A stretch of 64,000 nucleotides of DNA from Pseudogymnoascus destructans (Eukaryota > Ascomycota > Leotiomycetes > Thelebolales > Thelebolaceae), in the NCBI RefSeq assembly GCF_001641265.1, contig NW_020167525.1, forward strand, positions 124,001 to 188,000, given 5' to 3'. This document shows positions 41,499-52,207 of this stretch, piece by piece; the first letter of the stretch is position 1, and each line of letters opens with the position of its first letter. The notes below the pieces were generated by a model, which worked only from the letters and a program-made list of their open reading frames with translations, was not told the DNA's origin and did no database searches. A program made the position numbers and the translations under genes.

Positions 41499-41931
41499 AA
41501 GTGAATCAATCCACTTCTGCTGTAGTTCTTATAGTCGGCTAACTTATATTATAACACAGTGTTTATTATTCCCTGTCAAACAGTGCATGTCACGTGACTG
41601 AACATTTCCACGATTTACACAAATCTTTTGCCCTCATAATATACGGAGTATCCAAGCGAGGGTTGGTGCATTTAACCTAGACACCCACACGTGTCAAACG
41701 GCTGCATCTCCTACTATCTTCACATCATTGGCACGACGCCCCGAGACAGATTTCCAACTCTAGCGGTCACTCATCGTCACACAGCAACTCTCCACACACA
41801 TTTTGAAACAGCCCTTCATGTCTAGCTGAGGAATCCTAACCACAGTGTAGCCCCAAGCACTTATTAAACGCCCGCCGATGCAACCCTACTCTCTCCAACC
41901 CAGGCCCACCCATGTCATTCATCCCAACCCT
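41499..41931. other. Intergenic, upstream of C1-THF synthase
   Basis: About 430 bp with no gene. It contains CACGTGAC near 41592, an E-box-like CACGTG core that could be a regulatory site. Confidence 0.35.
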
Positions 41932-43161
41932 TCAAGCACCAATCTGTTGCTTCTGCTGTCTCTCAACCTCGTACGTGAAGTCAAAGTAGGCCTTGTCAAA
42001 CTGGTGCACACGCACGTACCCGTCCTCACCGCCCGACGCATAACCCTTTCCGTTCGGGTCGACGGCGACCGTGTTGAGCGGGCCGAAGTGGCCACGCACG
42101 CGGCCAATCTCCTCCTCGAACACCTTGTGGTAGAAGCGAGCCTCGAATTTACCTTGGCGTGTCGAGGTGGTGGTGACGTCCATGGCAGCCTGGCCGCCAC
42201 CGAGGATGACGAAGTCTTTCTTGGGGGTGATGGAGGCGGAGTTAAGGGGGGTATCGGCGACAAAGGTCTTCATGACTTGGAGGTTGGTGGCATCGACGAT
42301 CTGGAAATGTGAGCAGGAGAGTGATGGGGAGGCGAGCGTGCTGTCGTACCTTGGCAGTCTTGTCTTTTGACGCGGTGATGAAGTACGTCCGGTCAGGGGC
42401 CCATTGCAGATCGGTGACCTGTGCATCTGGCTCGTGCACCTGCACATTGTCCAGTTGTTCGCCAGTCTATCTCAAAGTCAGCATTTGCCCGTCGCACTAA
42501 GTACGGGTTGACTCGCCTTCGCATCGTATTGCGAAACGGTTCCGTCTTCGTGTCCTGCGATGATGTACTTCGACAGGAAGCTCCATCCAGCAACCGTAGC
42601 CTTGCTTTCCTCACATGTGATGGTCATCGCCTTCTCGTCGCGCTGCTCCGCGTTAACATCCAGGTTGATATCCAGGACGACGATGGTGCCTAGGAAACCC
42701 ATGCGCATCTCGGTGACGGCGAGTAATTGTGATCCATCCTCGGAGAACTCTACACGCTTGACAGCAGTGTTGAAGTCCCAGGTCTTCAAGCACTTGCCAG
42801 TCTTGACATTCCATAGCCTGACCGTGTTATCGGCCGCGCCAGAGGCGAGAAGAGTGCTGGTGGGGTCGACATCGATGGTCCAGAGGGCTCCTTGGTGGCC
42901 GTGATAGCTGCCGAGGCGCTCGCCGTTGTGTGCGTACCACGCGCAGATGTGCTGATCCTTGGCGGTCGAGAAGATTATATCACCGTCGCGGTTATATCTA
43001 GAGAGCAGTCAGTAGAGCTCAGAGTGTGGCGTATCGCATTGTCGGGGGAGCATACTTGATTTGGGTGAGCGCACGCTCCTGTGTTCTTTGTTAGCAGCTG
43101 GCTCCAGGTGAAGTGGCGAGGTGATTCAACGTACGTGTCCTTGAAGAAGAATAGGTCTCAT
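41932..43161 (-). CDS. TIF34: eIF3 subunit i (TIF34), WD40 protein
   Basis: Five exons: 43161-43135, 43078-43056, 42997-42517, 42466-42350, 42300-41932, giving 338 residues, the usual length for eIF3i. The first two exons are tiny and together encode MRPILLQGHERALTQIK. WD repeats are seen as HICAWYAHNGERLGSYHGHQ, DNTVRLWNVKTGKCLKTWDF, AGHEDGTVSQYDA, and DGYVRVHQFDKAYFDFTYEV at the end. eIF3i is part of the eIF3 scaffold that recruits the 40S subunit to mRNA (family knowledge). The third intron (42467-42516) must begin with GC (GCGAGT) to join YDAK to TGEQLDNVQ. All other introns are GT-AG. Confidence 0.95.
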
Positions 43162-43857
43162 GTTGGACGCTGATGGAGGACGTATGGAAGTTGTTGTCGA
43201 GGATAGCGGTTCTCCAAGCAGTTCTTAAGGTCGTCGCCGCTTGTCGTGAATCACGAATTGTGCGCTGGTGGGGTAGCCAATGAGAAGAGGGGGACGAGTC
43301 TGGCTAACATTTTTTGAGTTTGCGCTTGGTGGAAAGGCTGCACGTGAGTCACTGGCTGAGTCATCTTGACATGAAATGAACTTATTCACGTGACTCATAG
43401 ACCTAGTTACAAAAGAACATCTTAAAAGCGTTTGGGGATTGATCTTATCTGATCCGAACACCTTACTAGTCTATCTTGGCAACCGTACTCACTGCACCCC
43501 CACAGGGTCTCATTCTCACTCTCCGTCTTCTCATCTATGTTCATAGAATAATGAATAAACGAAATATGAAACTTGTAATGATTCGCATGCCATCGCATGC
43601 CAATTCGGACATTCTAAGGACGGCGAATTCGTCAAATGCGAAGAACACCAGGGAAAAGATAACGAAAGGTGCTCTACATCTTATCGAAACAGGTTTTGAA
43701 AAGTACGCGGTCCTCATATTCTAGACGCTTGCCCCACCTTCCGTCATCCAGGCCGAAGTCCGCTGAATCCCTAGCAATCGCCGAATTGGCCGTGCCGCCT
43801 TAAATATTCCTTCCAAAATGAAGTCAACCCTCTCTACACCCATTGCAACGCAGAATC
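43162..43857. other. Divergent intergenic region TIF34 / MFS
   Basis: This should hold both promoters. CACGTGA/TCACGTG-like motifs occur near 43341 and 43388. No gene is recognised; short ORFs here look spurious. Confidence 0.4.
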
Positions 43858-45373
43858 ATGGCATCCCGCAGCCACTTCACGTCGGTGGTGAGAGAGCTCG
43901 GACTTCTGTCGATATGGAACTCTCCCCTTGATGTTAAGCTGCTATGTATCCAACGGTTCGTCAGGCTGTTCGCCTATGGAGCAACGACGCTAGTCCTTGT
44001 GCTGTATCTATCGGAATTGGGCATCTCAGATCAGCAGATTGGAGTTTTCATGACTCTGACTCTTTTCGGGGATGTTTTTATTAGCCTCTTCCTCACCATG
44101 TTTGCCGACCGGATAGGACGAAAGGATGTCCTTGCGCTCGGTGCCGTGATGATGACTGGAAGTGGCATTGCCTTCGGTCTCAGCAGTAACTACTGGGTGC
44201 TGCTCGCGGCTGCTATATTTGGAGTCATCAGCCCAAGGTAAATCTCAGGTCGCGTCGTAAATAGTCATTGCTAATAAGCGCTAGTGGAAAAGAGGTTGGC
44301 CCATTCCGTGCGATTGAAGAGTCAACTCTTGCGCATCTGACAGAAAAAGAAGTACGAGCGGATATATTCGCTTGGTACACTCTAATCGGGACTGGGGGCT
44401 ATGCATTCGGGATACTTGTCTGCGGATGGATGGTAGAGGTACTAAAAGCACTGGACGGGTGGGATGATATCCGCGCGTACAGAGTCATTTTCTTCGCGTA
44501 CTCCGTGTTTGGTCTTATGAAACTTTTACTCGTCCTTGCTCTGAGCAAGGATTGCGAGGCCAAGCCTAAGCCACCTCAGGAGCGCCCCCACGAAGAAGCT
44601 CCTCTGTTAGGTGCCGCAGAACCAAGCCAGCCCCGTCGGTCGTTCTTTGGGGTCTTCTCTCACATTAGCCCCGAAAGCTTGGCTGTACTATTGCAGTTGT
44701 GTCTCCTGTTCGGCCTTGACTCCTTTGCGAGTGGTCTGATTCCGCTGTAAGTATCAGCACTACCATTGGGAGTTAATTCTGACATCATGTGCAGCTCGTG
44801 GGTCACCGTCTTTTTCCAGAGGAAGTTTGGCATCACAGATGGCTTCCTTGGGACTATATTCTTTACTACAAACATTATCGCTGCCCTTTCAACTCTAGGT
44901 GCAGCTTCTCTTGCAAGGAGAATTGGCAATGTTAGGGTAAGTCTCCGTTTCCAAACCCACGTCCCACGGCTAACACGGCACAATATTAGACCATGGTATT
45001 CACTCACCTCCCTTCGGCTATATTTGTCGCCGTCATCGCAATTCCCTCTCAGATGCCTGTTGCTCTGACCTTCCTTATCCTACGCTCCTGCACCCAATCT
45101 ATGGATGTGGCGCCTCGGTCCGCCTTCCTTGCTGCCACTATCCTCCCAAACGAGCGTACGGCAATAATGGGGATTTTAAATGTTGTCAAGACGTTTACGT
45201 CCGGGCTTGGCCCCGGACTCACAGGAGTGCTCTTTGATCATAATCTGGCATGGACTGTATTTGTAATGGCTGGATCTCTAAAGGTGATTTATGATTTGGG
45301 TATGTTGGCGGTCTTCAAGGGTCATGAAAGTCGGGAAGACAAGCCGGTCAGGCCAGCCGACGAGGAGACGTAA
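43858..45373 (+). CDS. Major facilitator superfamily transporter
   Basis: Four exons (43858-44237, 44285-44746, 44795-44936, 44990-45373), phases consistent, 455 residues. The N-half has FVRLFAYGATTLVLVLYLSE (TM1), MTLTLFGDVFISLFLTM and the MFS loop motif FADRIGRKDVLALG. The C-half has VALTFLILRSCTQSMDVAPR and a later VVKTFTSGLGPGLTGVLF. About 11-12 hydrophobic segments are seen with a charged central loop (EAKPKPPQERPHEEAPLLGA). Substrate is not predictable from sequence. The start MASRSHF was preferred to the upstream non-ATG extension. Confidence 0.88.
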
Positions 45374-45603
45374 TGTTCAAGGGTATGGTTGTACATGGAG
45401 GTTGATTTTTGGTGCAATTTGTTTCATATCATCGCGTTGTATCCAGATTTCCTCATTATCAACGTTGAACCACAATTTCGCCTTCGCCAACTGGCTTTTC
45501 GAACCCACTGACATACCGATCAAAATTTCCGGTGTCATTTTGAACGTCGAGTCTGCGTCTAATCCTGTTACGGCTCGCTCTTCAATCCTTCGCCTCAGCT
45601 CTA
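45374..45603. other. 3' flank of the MFS gene
   Basis: No gene is seen. It ends at the long palindrome. Confidence 0.4.
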
Positions 45604-45666
45604 GGACGAAGGTGGAGCCCGAGTGGTCCTCGTATTACGAGGACCACTCGGGCTCCACCTTCGTCC
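45604..45666. repeat. Perfect palindrome, 31-bp arms with 1-bp centre
   Basis: The left arm 45604-45634 starts GGACGAAGGTGGAGCCCGAG. The right arm 45636-45666 is its exact reverse complement; only a single T separates them. The right arm is the genuine coding sequence (minus strand) of the adjacent P-loop kinase relic (DEGGARVVLV). The left arm is thus an inverted duplicate created at the break. Confidence 0.97.
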
Positions 45667-46010
45667 ACAATCGACCTATATTCATCACAGGATGCACGAA
45701 AAGCAAAAGATAAGTCCACTACAACATCATTCTTGACGCCCTGGAGAATATCCTGCAGCTGCACCTTCAGTGCTTCGTTGGCTTCATCTTGATCTTAGCT
45801 GTACTTTTATGCGGGGTAGTCTCTGTCATAAGCGCCATACTTGTTGTAGATGTAACCGTCGATGGAGAGGCGGATGAACAATGGAAACTTGGCAACTACT
45901 GCCTTTGCGAGCGTTGATTTCCCAGAGTTTGATGTTCGTCAATAAACAATTCCGCTTGGAGGAGGGCCAGAGACAACCACAAATGCCGCATGTCATAACC
46001 ATAACGCGGC
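45604..46010 (-). pseudogene. P-loop nucleotide-kinase-like gene, broken
   Basis: The minus strand reads SGKSTLAKAVVAKFPLFIRL (Walker A), SIDGYIYNKYGAYDRDYPA, stop, KYS, stop, then DEANEALKVQLQDILQGVKN and DVVVDLSFAFRASCDEYRSI, VDEGGARVVLV. This resembles small ATP-binding kinases common in fungi. A segment of about 14 codons appears inserted just before Walker A. Two stops and the loss of everything after VVLV (replaced by the palindrome arm) show that it is dead. Confidence 0.7.
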
Positions 46011-46201
46011 GATTATCAGAATCTAGCGGTCAGAGAGCTGCCTCCAATTCAGGGGGTACCTAGCCCGTATCGCTAATACTGTTTAATACACTGGCCGTTC
46101 ATTCTGCGGCGCACAGATGATTCAGGTACCTCGTAGAGAGTAGCAGCTTTTCGGGCGGAAAAGTGTAAAAAGTGCGCCGCTAGGTGATATGCGCCGCTCA
46201 G
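46011..46201. other. Short spacer with hAT-2-like end
   Basis: The sequence CTAATACTGTTTAATACACTG at about 46071-46091 resembles the right end of hAT-2, so a further hAT end may be present. Nothing else is seen. Confidence 0.35.
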
Positions 46202-47345
46202 CAGTGTGCGGCGAATCACCACCCGAATACGATTAAGCGATTTGGTGAATCATTCATATTTTTGAGGTATTCGCCGAATCATGACTCGAATCTAATTCGA
46301 CTCATGATTCGAATCTTTGAGGCTTAAATAGAGTGTATAGAATTGAAAACTATGGAAAATATTTAACTATGCCTAACCTATATCTTCACTTGCATCTTCG
46401 ACATCCTCATCGTCGACAATTATCCCCCAATCCCGTAGACATAGTAAATATCTAATTGTTGAAGGCAATAGTCTATTCCTTTTCTTTGTGACAATGTCAG
46501 CTCCTTGGCTAAAGACCAGGGTAAAGACCCGTTCTGATGCTGCTGATGTTGCTGGAATTGCTAAATAGTCTCGACCTATTTGTGCAATTATTGGATACTG
46601 ATACTGCTTTGCTTGCCAATATTTAAGGATATTAGTCTCAGGCTTATCAACTCCTGGCTCATTAAGCCACCGTCTCCATTCAACCTCTTGAAGTATAGGC
46701 TTTCGATGCTTAAACATCTCATCCTCAGAGTCCACTTCTTGAGGTATATCCTCATCCTCGTTATCAAGCATAGCATCCATTTCCTCTGCTCGAATATCAT
46801 TGTCCCGTGCTTTATACTTGTTATAACAAGCTGCAAACTGTGCTCTTGCTCGTTCTTTGCTTGTGTTATAAAAGCTTTCAGGCAAATAGAAGTCAAATAT
46901 ACTAAAATTAAAACGAGGATCACATATTGTTGCAGCTGTTGAATGGCTTGACCATTGGCTTGTTGAAAGTGAGAAATAGTTGTCTAATTTGTTGAATTCA
47001 GCAGTACAAGCTTCGTTGATACATGTATGCTTAACAGTCTTCTTGATCTTCTTAATTTTATCCATTAGTCGTAGATAATATGGAACACAGTAGTTAAGTG
47101 TTGGATACCCATCTGCTTGCACCTTTTCTGAGATACGCTTAAAAATCTCAAAGAACTCTGCAAGAGCATGAAGTAATTCCCATTCTTTCGAAGAAATCTG
47201 GATATCACGCATGCTTATATCAAGAGTCTGTGATGCACAAAGTGCTGTGATTGGTGCCTTCATTGACAATGCATTTTGAAGCATATGGTATGTTGAGTTC
47301 CATCGTACTGGTATATCAATTGTAAGAGTAACAGGCTTGATTCCA
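46202..47345 (-). mobile_element. hAT-3 relic: terminal region and C-terminal transposase
   Basis: A hAT-type end CAGTGTGCGGCGAATCACCA at 46202 is followed by GATTCG/CGAATC-rich subterminal sequence. A minus-strand transposase frame (47345-46373) contains PVRWNSTYHML, the long helical domain, and the dimerisation block YPIIAQIGRDYLAIPATSAA, SERVFT. It is interrupted at about 47346 by another hAT end. The transposase part itself has no internal stop over 303 codons. Confidence 0.75.
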
Positions 47346-47350
47346 GTGGC

Positions 47351-47850
47351 TATAGCGCAGTGTGTCCAGTAGTTTAGCAGTCTAACAGTCTAATAGTCTG
47401 TCTAACAGTCCGTCTTGGGAATTACCAATGCTTGGTAGTCCGTCCTAACTATGCTTAAATAGTCAGTCCGTCCATTTCAAGGCATAGGACTGACAGTCTA
47501 ATAGTCCGTCCTAGAGGCATAATTGAGGCTTACATATAACTGATTTTTAACGTTCATCATGATGAAATTTCTGTATTTCTACGATCTGGAGCATGGTATA
47601 TTAACTCAATGGCATCACAACCTTTTGATATGGAGTTAATGCTACACAGCGAGCAATCTGAATCTCCTGAATCATCTATTCTTGGGCTTACCCAATCCTC
47701 TAGCTCCCTTCTGAGCAGAAAACGCCCACGAACATCCAAGATATGGGATCATGCACCAGCTACTAATTCAGTTCTTGTTAACAAGGCTGGAGCATCTGTT
47801 TGGCGGTGTAAGTACTGTCTTAAAGAATACTATGAAACTGCTGGCACCAA
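47351..47850 (+). mobile_element. hAT-4 relic: left end and BED finger
   Basis: Begins CAGTGTGTCCAGTAGTTTAG with many AGTCTAACAGTC / GTCCGTC subterminal repeats. It then has an ORF from 47609 (MASQPFDMELMLHSEQSESP) with a BED finger VWRCKYCLKEYYETAGTKN. Similarity ends near 47850, where unrelated sequence starts. The plus-strand relic lies in the middle of the minus-strand hAT-3 transposase. Confidence 0.7.
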
Positions 47851-48078
47851 GAATTGTTGGTTTAGGAGACTCTGGAACCTACGTTTGCCTTCTCTGTTTG
47901 AATGGAAGCCTACATGCTCAACAGCATCCGGCTCCTCTCTTTGAATAGAACTACATGCTCAACAGCATTCGGCTTCTCTGTTTGAAAGGAAGCCTGCATG
48001 CCTGCCAGCACATCAGCCCCACCAGCTCCATGTATTTAAACCAGCTTATAATCACCAACTGAGCTTCTCTCAGTACGG
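47851..48078. other. Possible LTR fragment
   Basis: Starts TGTTGGTTTAGGAGACTCTG and contains two imperfect copies of ACATGCTCAACAGCAT and a TATTTAAA box (48030). This composition resembles the promoter part of an LTR cut by the next element. It has no partner copy in the window. Confidence 0.3.
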
Positions 48079-48626
48079 TGTAACGCTGACTTCTAAATGA
48101 TAGAAGACACAGAGGTTTCTTGCGTAAGGTTGACTTGACAGAGGAGGCAGGGGATTAGACACAAAGGCTTTCCAAGTAACACGTTACAGTATTGTAAAGA
48201 ATACTATATTGAGTTGAGCACGAAGCTCCTATCTAAGGAAATACTATCTACTTATATAGTGGCGTCGTGCCTCATGGGTAATCTGGATAGTTGGCGGATA
48301 GCTAGATATTCAGGATAGTTCGTGGATAGCTCAACTATCCAATATCCACTAGTTTCTGCAACTATCCATTAGCCCCGTCACATGGAAGCCTACCCCGCTT
48401 CCCACTGTGACTCACACGTCACGTTACTAGGCCCTGGCCCTGTAACCATGACATCATGTTACTATAGCCGTAACATATAAGAGCTACCACACCAACAAGC
48501 AACAATGACTACCAAAGAGTCCGATGTGCCTGAAGCACAAAAACTCAAAGGAAAAGTCAATTACTTTGACTGGTGCCGACACTTTGATTGCGCTGCAAAG
48601 AAAAAGGATCTGTGGAAACTCCTCAG
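48079..48626 (+). mobile_element. Copia-2 5' LTR and start of gag, truncated
   Basis: A 397-bp LTR (48079-48475, TGTAACGCTGAC...GCCGTAACA) is followed by a short leader and an ATG at 48505. The encoded N-terminus reads MTTKESDVPEAQKLKGKVNY, FDWCRHFDCAAKKKDLWKLL. It is cut at 48626 by the Gypsy-A-type LTR. It is the only copy in this window with coding sequence attached, so it identifies the family of the solo LTRs at 31306, 52208 and 62518. Confidence 0.7.
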
Positions 48627-49534
48627 TGTAATGGTGGGTGCACCAGATGTGAGAATCTAGCCACCCAAGGAAGGGATGATTTTACTAAGACAACACACTG
48701 TCTTAGGAAAAAGAGCCATAGGGTCGTAGCTTAGACTATTCCACAACGCAGCAATCAGGTGTATGATGTAGTGGAGTGGTTTAGACAAGTTGTACAAATG
48801 TTGAGTCCGAGAACTCAGGGATAAGTCAGAGGTTAGCACCTCACTGACTTTTCAGAAACAAGGAGTAACAAGATCAATGCTTGGAAGCTTGGAAAAGACG
48901 TGGAAGTATGTGATAGTCGATTTACTGTATTGTCTGTTTGCCCTTTCTTAAGGCAAGGGCAATCCTATTTATGCTAAAGGAGTGTAGTTCTCTCATTTTC
49001 CAATACTTTCCATGACTAACCAGGCTTGGTAACTGTAGTCAACGTAAGAGAATCCCATAGAACCATCTCCTAGGTTCCTAGCCTATAGGAAGTGAAAGGA
49101 GGTCCAAGGTCAGAGTACCCCTATAGACAGATTATGTCATAACTTAACCAATCTTGTGGGTAACTAAGGAGCGATGACGTGTAATGAATCATAGAGGGTT
49201 GTAGAAGCTTTTGGAGCTATTGTTCATGTTCCTAGGCCTCTAGTTGATAGAGATATGTCATATGTAGTATTAGCCCAGTAACTAAGGAGTGATGTCATGT
49301 AATGAATCATAGAGGGTTGTAGAGATATGCTATGTGGTAATATTGGCCCAGTAACTAAGGAGAAATGACGTGTAATGAACCATAGAGGATTGTAGTAATC
49401 GTTGAGTAGTATTGCTCTTGTTGTTGGTGTGATAAGCCAAAATATGTATAGTGACTTGTAGGTTTGAGGAGGAGATTTCTAAGTTTGCTCCTGAGTTTGA
49501 TAGCAAACTGAGTGCAACGAATGTCAGTATGACA
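48627..49534 (-). mobile_element. Single Gypsy-A-type LTR without target duplication
   Basis: Minus orientation, plus-strand start TGTAATGGTGGGTGCACC, end GTCAGTATGACA. The bordering 5-mers differ (CTCAG and CCAGT), and the flanks belong to different elements (Copia-2 gag left, hAT transposase right). It is therefore likely the product of recombination between two LTR copies rather than a simple insertion. Confidence 0.85.
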
Positions 49535-50168
49535 CCAGTGAACCCATTCGTTATTTATCCAATGAACAGTTATTGCAGCGTGCTCTGCACCATTCATTGC
49601 AGACCATGAATTAGTAAGTGATAACCATCCGCCCTTTACTATATGAGCCTGGAGTTCTATCTGTAGCTTCATACGGTGGTTGCAGAATGTCTTGTGTAAA
49701 TCGCGCATTAAGGAGCTTGTTGATATAGCTAACGTTGAAGGGCTAAGCTGGTGAATAAGCTGACGAAACGAAGGCCGATCAACCAGACTCATTGGTAAGT
49801 TATTAGATACAATAAATGCAAGTAATAACTCTCTATATCGAGAGGCAAGAACGGATCCTCCTACTTGAGGAGTAAAGAATTGTTGGGCGTTTCAGCGCCC
49901 TGCGAATCCTGCGAACTCTGACTCTGCGAACTCTGAGCACGCTGTAGCAATGGAGTTCCTGGTTTTATAGTTTCGTATAATGCAGGATGCATGCTTTCAA
50001 CGTAAAATCTTTGTAGCTTGGCATCCTGGGCCGTGCTTGCCAAGGACTCGAATAGTATTCGAGTCTTTGGCAAATACTCGCCGAATACACCAATTTTAGC
50101 CCGAATACTGCTCATCGCCGAATACTATTCGAAAACCACAAATACTAATACTATTTTGGGGAACACTG
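49535..50168 (-). mobile_element. hAT-5 relic: N-terminal transposase and terminal end
   Basis: The minus strand starts with the end CAGTGTTCCCCAAAATAGTA (50168 downward). AATACTATTCG subterminal repeats follow, then the coding parts KLQRFYVESMHPALYETIKP, LPMSLVDRPSFRQLIHQLSP and HIVKGGWLSLTNSWSAMNGA with AAITVHWINNEW. It is cut at 49535 by the LTR. Its terminus differs from that of hAT-3, so I treat them as different elements. Confidence 0.7.
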
Positions 50169-50498
50169 TCGGAGTTGGAAAATGAAGATTCGGTAGTTAC
50201 ATTAGAAATATATATTTAGTTCGGAGCAACAAAAATACAATAATTCACAGACGACGAACCACCAATTGTCGAATCAATTATAATTCATAAAAAGATTACA
50301 AAGCACTCTCTTACACGGCATTCTGAAAAACTATTGGCATCATGTTCTATTTGATAACTATATCGAATGGGTGCTATCTCGCTATTTAAAATCAACTATA
50401 TAATCCTCTAATAACGTCATAACAAATAAAACTACAGACGATGACAAATGAAAAACGCTCTCAATTCTCCATGCTGTAAGCCGATCAAGGCTTCGAGC

Positions 50499-51375
50499 TC
50501 ATGCTGTCAGCTGACACGCTCTGCGTCGTTTATCTTCGCAGCCGCGAGGGCGCCTGGGTGTCCAGTAAAACAACACGGTCACACCAAACATCAACGTGAA
50601 CACACACAGCGTCCACTCATTCGCCAGGAGATACCCATCATTGCCCATCACATATTCCGCAACACGGAAGATGTTCCTTATCATAATCAATGCACTGACC
50701 ATGTACAGCATAGCCAGATACTGCTCCCATTTGGCGTCAATGGTGTAGCTCTCCGTTGTCGGGTTCTTGCGAATCTTAAGGTGGAAGAAGACGGCGGTAA
50801 GCCAGAAGAGGCCAAACATGAGGAGTTGGACCCCCAGACCGGCCAAAACATGTTCTGGCTGAGCCTGACCTTGTCTGGATCCCCACCAGCCATCATGCCA
50901 CCACATCCGCCCTGGACCATAAAAGAGAAGACATCGCCGCCCACGAAAATCTTGGTGAGCCATGTGGGTCGGATGATAGAAAGGTGCCCTCCATTCACGG
51001 CGTTGATAGTTCGGCCGAGGGTCATGTAGATGGATGCTGCGAAGAGGGCAGGCGGGAGGAGAATAGACAAGTTCTGGATGATGTAGGGCATGAGTGCACC
51101 GGGCAGTCATGGGCTGCCGCACGCGCACCAAAGCCAATAACTTCGACTATCGTAGAGGTTAGACTTGGATCAGGGAATGGAATAGGCCACGGAACGTGGA
51201 GGGGCAGGGTGGAAGGATCGTACATAGTGTGCTAAGGGTAAAGGCCAGACAGAACCAGGCGCGAGTCTTGTATAGGCGCCAGAAGTGCGCGGCCGTTGCG
51301 ATTAAGAAGAGGATGCAGAAGATAACTGCCGCGGGGGTTGAGGCCAGGTAGTGCCTGGAGACAATTGTTTTTTTT
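50499..51375 (-). pseudogene. RTA1-like membrane protein gene, decapitated and frameshifted
   Basis: RTA1-family proteins are seven-helix fungal membrane proteins linked to lipid flipping and drug tolerance. The minus strand reads HYLASTPAAVIFCILFLIAT, AHFWRLYKTRAWFCLAFTLS, an intron 51147-51223 (GTACGA..CTAAC..GATAG) restoring LFEVIGFGARAAA, then PYIIQNLSILLPPALFAASI and YMTLGRTINAVNGGHLSII with IFVGGDVFSFMVQGGCGGMM. Finally LAGLGVQLLMFGLFWLTAVF precedes the end. One-base shifts are needed near 51096-51103 and near 50847. The 5' end stops at a T-run (about 51368), after which Gypsy-C 3' sequence begins, so the first helix is gone. Confidence 0.8.
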
Positions 51376-51383
51376 TGAAAATG

Positions 51384-51680
51384 GGATTTCTTGATCAGGA
51401 GATCAACTCTGGAGTAGGGGGGGGGGTAGTGTTACGATATCAAGTGCGCCTTGCAGCTCGAGTGGGGGTTCAGGGGTGTGGGGAGCTTTCCGGGGTTGGA
51501 GCGAAGTTTTCAGTTGTGGAGTGAATTCTCAGAATTGGTCTCGCTAAAGAGAATTCACTCCACAATAGCTGTATATAGATCGAGCCACTGCTCGAGTGCT
51601 CCTCTTCTCTTTCCTTTCTTCTCTAGATTGAGTTTAATTCATAATACCCAACTGGCGCCCTATGCCTTGGTGAACCGTGA
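51384..51680 (+). mobile_element. Gypsy-C LTR with polypurine tract before and primer site after
   Basis: The LTR 51430-51650 (TGTTACGATATCAAGTGCGC ... AATACCCA, 221 bp) is the same length and nearly the same sequence as the LTR at 61259-61479 in the opposite orientation. A G-rich tract (51411-51428) precedes it, and ACTGGCGCCCTATGCCTTGG, the post-5'-LTR leader, follows. It therefore has internal sequence on both sides. Confidence 0.85.
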
Positions 51681-52207
51681 CAAGAACGAATTAGGCAAGT
51701 GGAAGTTTGGCTAGAACTACTAGAAAGTATGAAGATACATCCTGTTTTTCATAGCAACTTGTTAAGACTTGATTTGAATGATGCACTACAAGCCCAACAC
51801 TATGAACCATCGCCTCTAATTATCATAGAGGATGAACTTGAATGGGAAGTTGAAGAAATCCTTGATTCTAAACTCTTATAGAAGAAGTTGTTCTATATAG
51901 CAGCATAGAAGAACCACCTACTAGACAACACTTGGTACCCTGCTGCAAATTTCAATAACGCACCTAAACTCACATAATCTTTCTACCAAAAAATGATTAG
52001 GAGATCAATCTTAATTAGGGGGGAGGTGGTGTTACGATCGTACATCACAGCCACTAGCAACTATGGGAACAGGCAGCTATAGTAGTCACTACAAGGGATC
52101 GCTAAGCGCATAGCTGTATATAATGAGGAATAGCCTTACCTTCTTCCTTCCTTTCTTCTTCTTCTCTCTTTAGATTCAATCTAGCTTACTTTACCTAGAC
52201 TAGTATC
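51681..52207 (+). mobile_element. 3' end of a related Gypsy (Gypsy-D) and its LTR start
   Basis: Degenerate C-terminal pol with VWLELLESMKIHPVFHSNLL, RLDLNDALQAQHYE and a chromodomain piece EWEVEEILDSKLL, stop, KKLFY. Stops at former Trp codons (for example AA-stop-KN for AAWKN) fit TGG-to-TAG change. A purine tract AGGGGGGAGGTGG precedes an LTR-like start TGTTACGATCGTAC at 52030, which runs to the Copia-2 LTR at 52208. Confidence 0.7.

Noticed and set aside
43476..43724. 82-codon ORF between eIF3i and the MFS gene
   Set aside because: It has no motif or homology I recognise, lies in a divergent promoter region and has a composition like non-coding DNA.
46202..50168. A single hAT element interrupted by later insertions
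   Set aside because: The two outer ends differ (CAGTGTGCGGCG and CAGTGTTCCCCA) and the middle ~200 codons of transposase are missing, so two separate relics are more likely.
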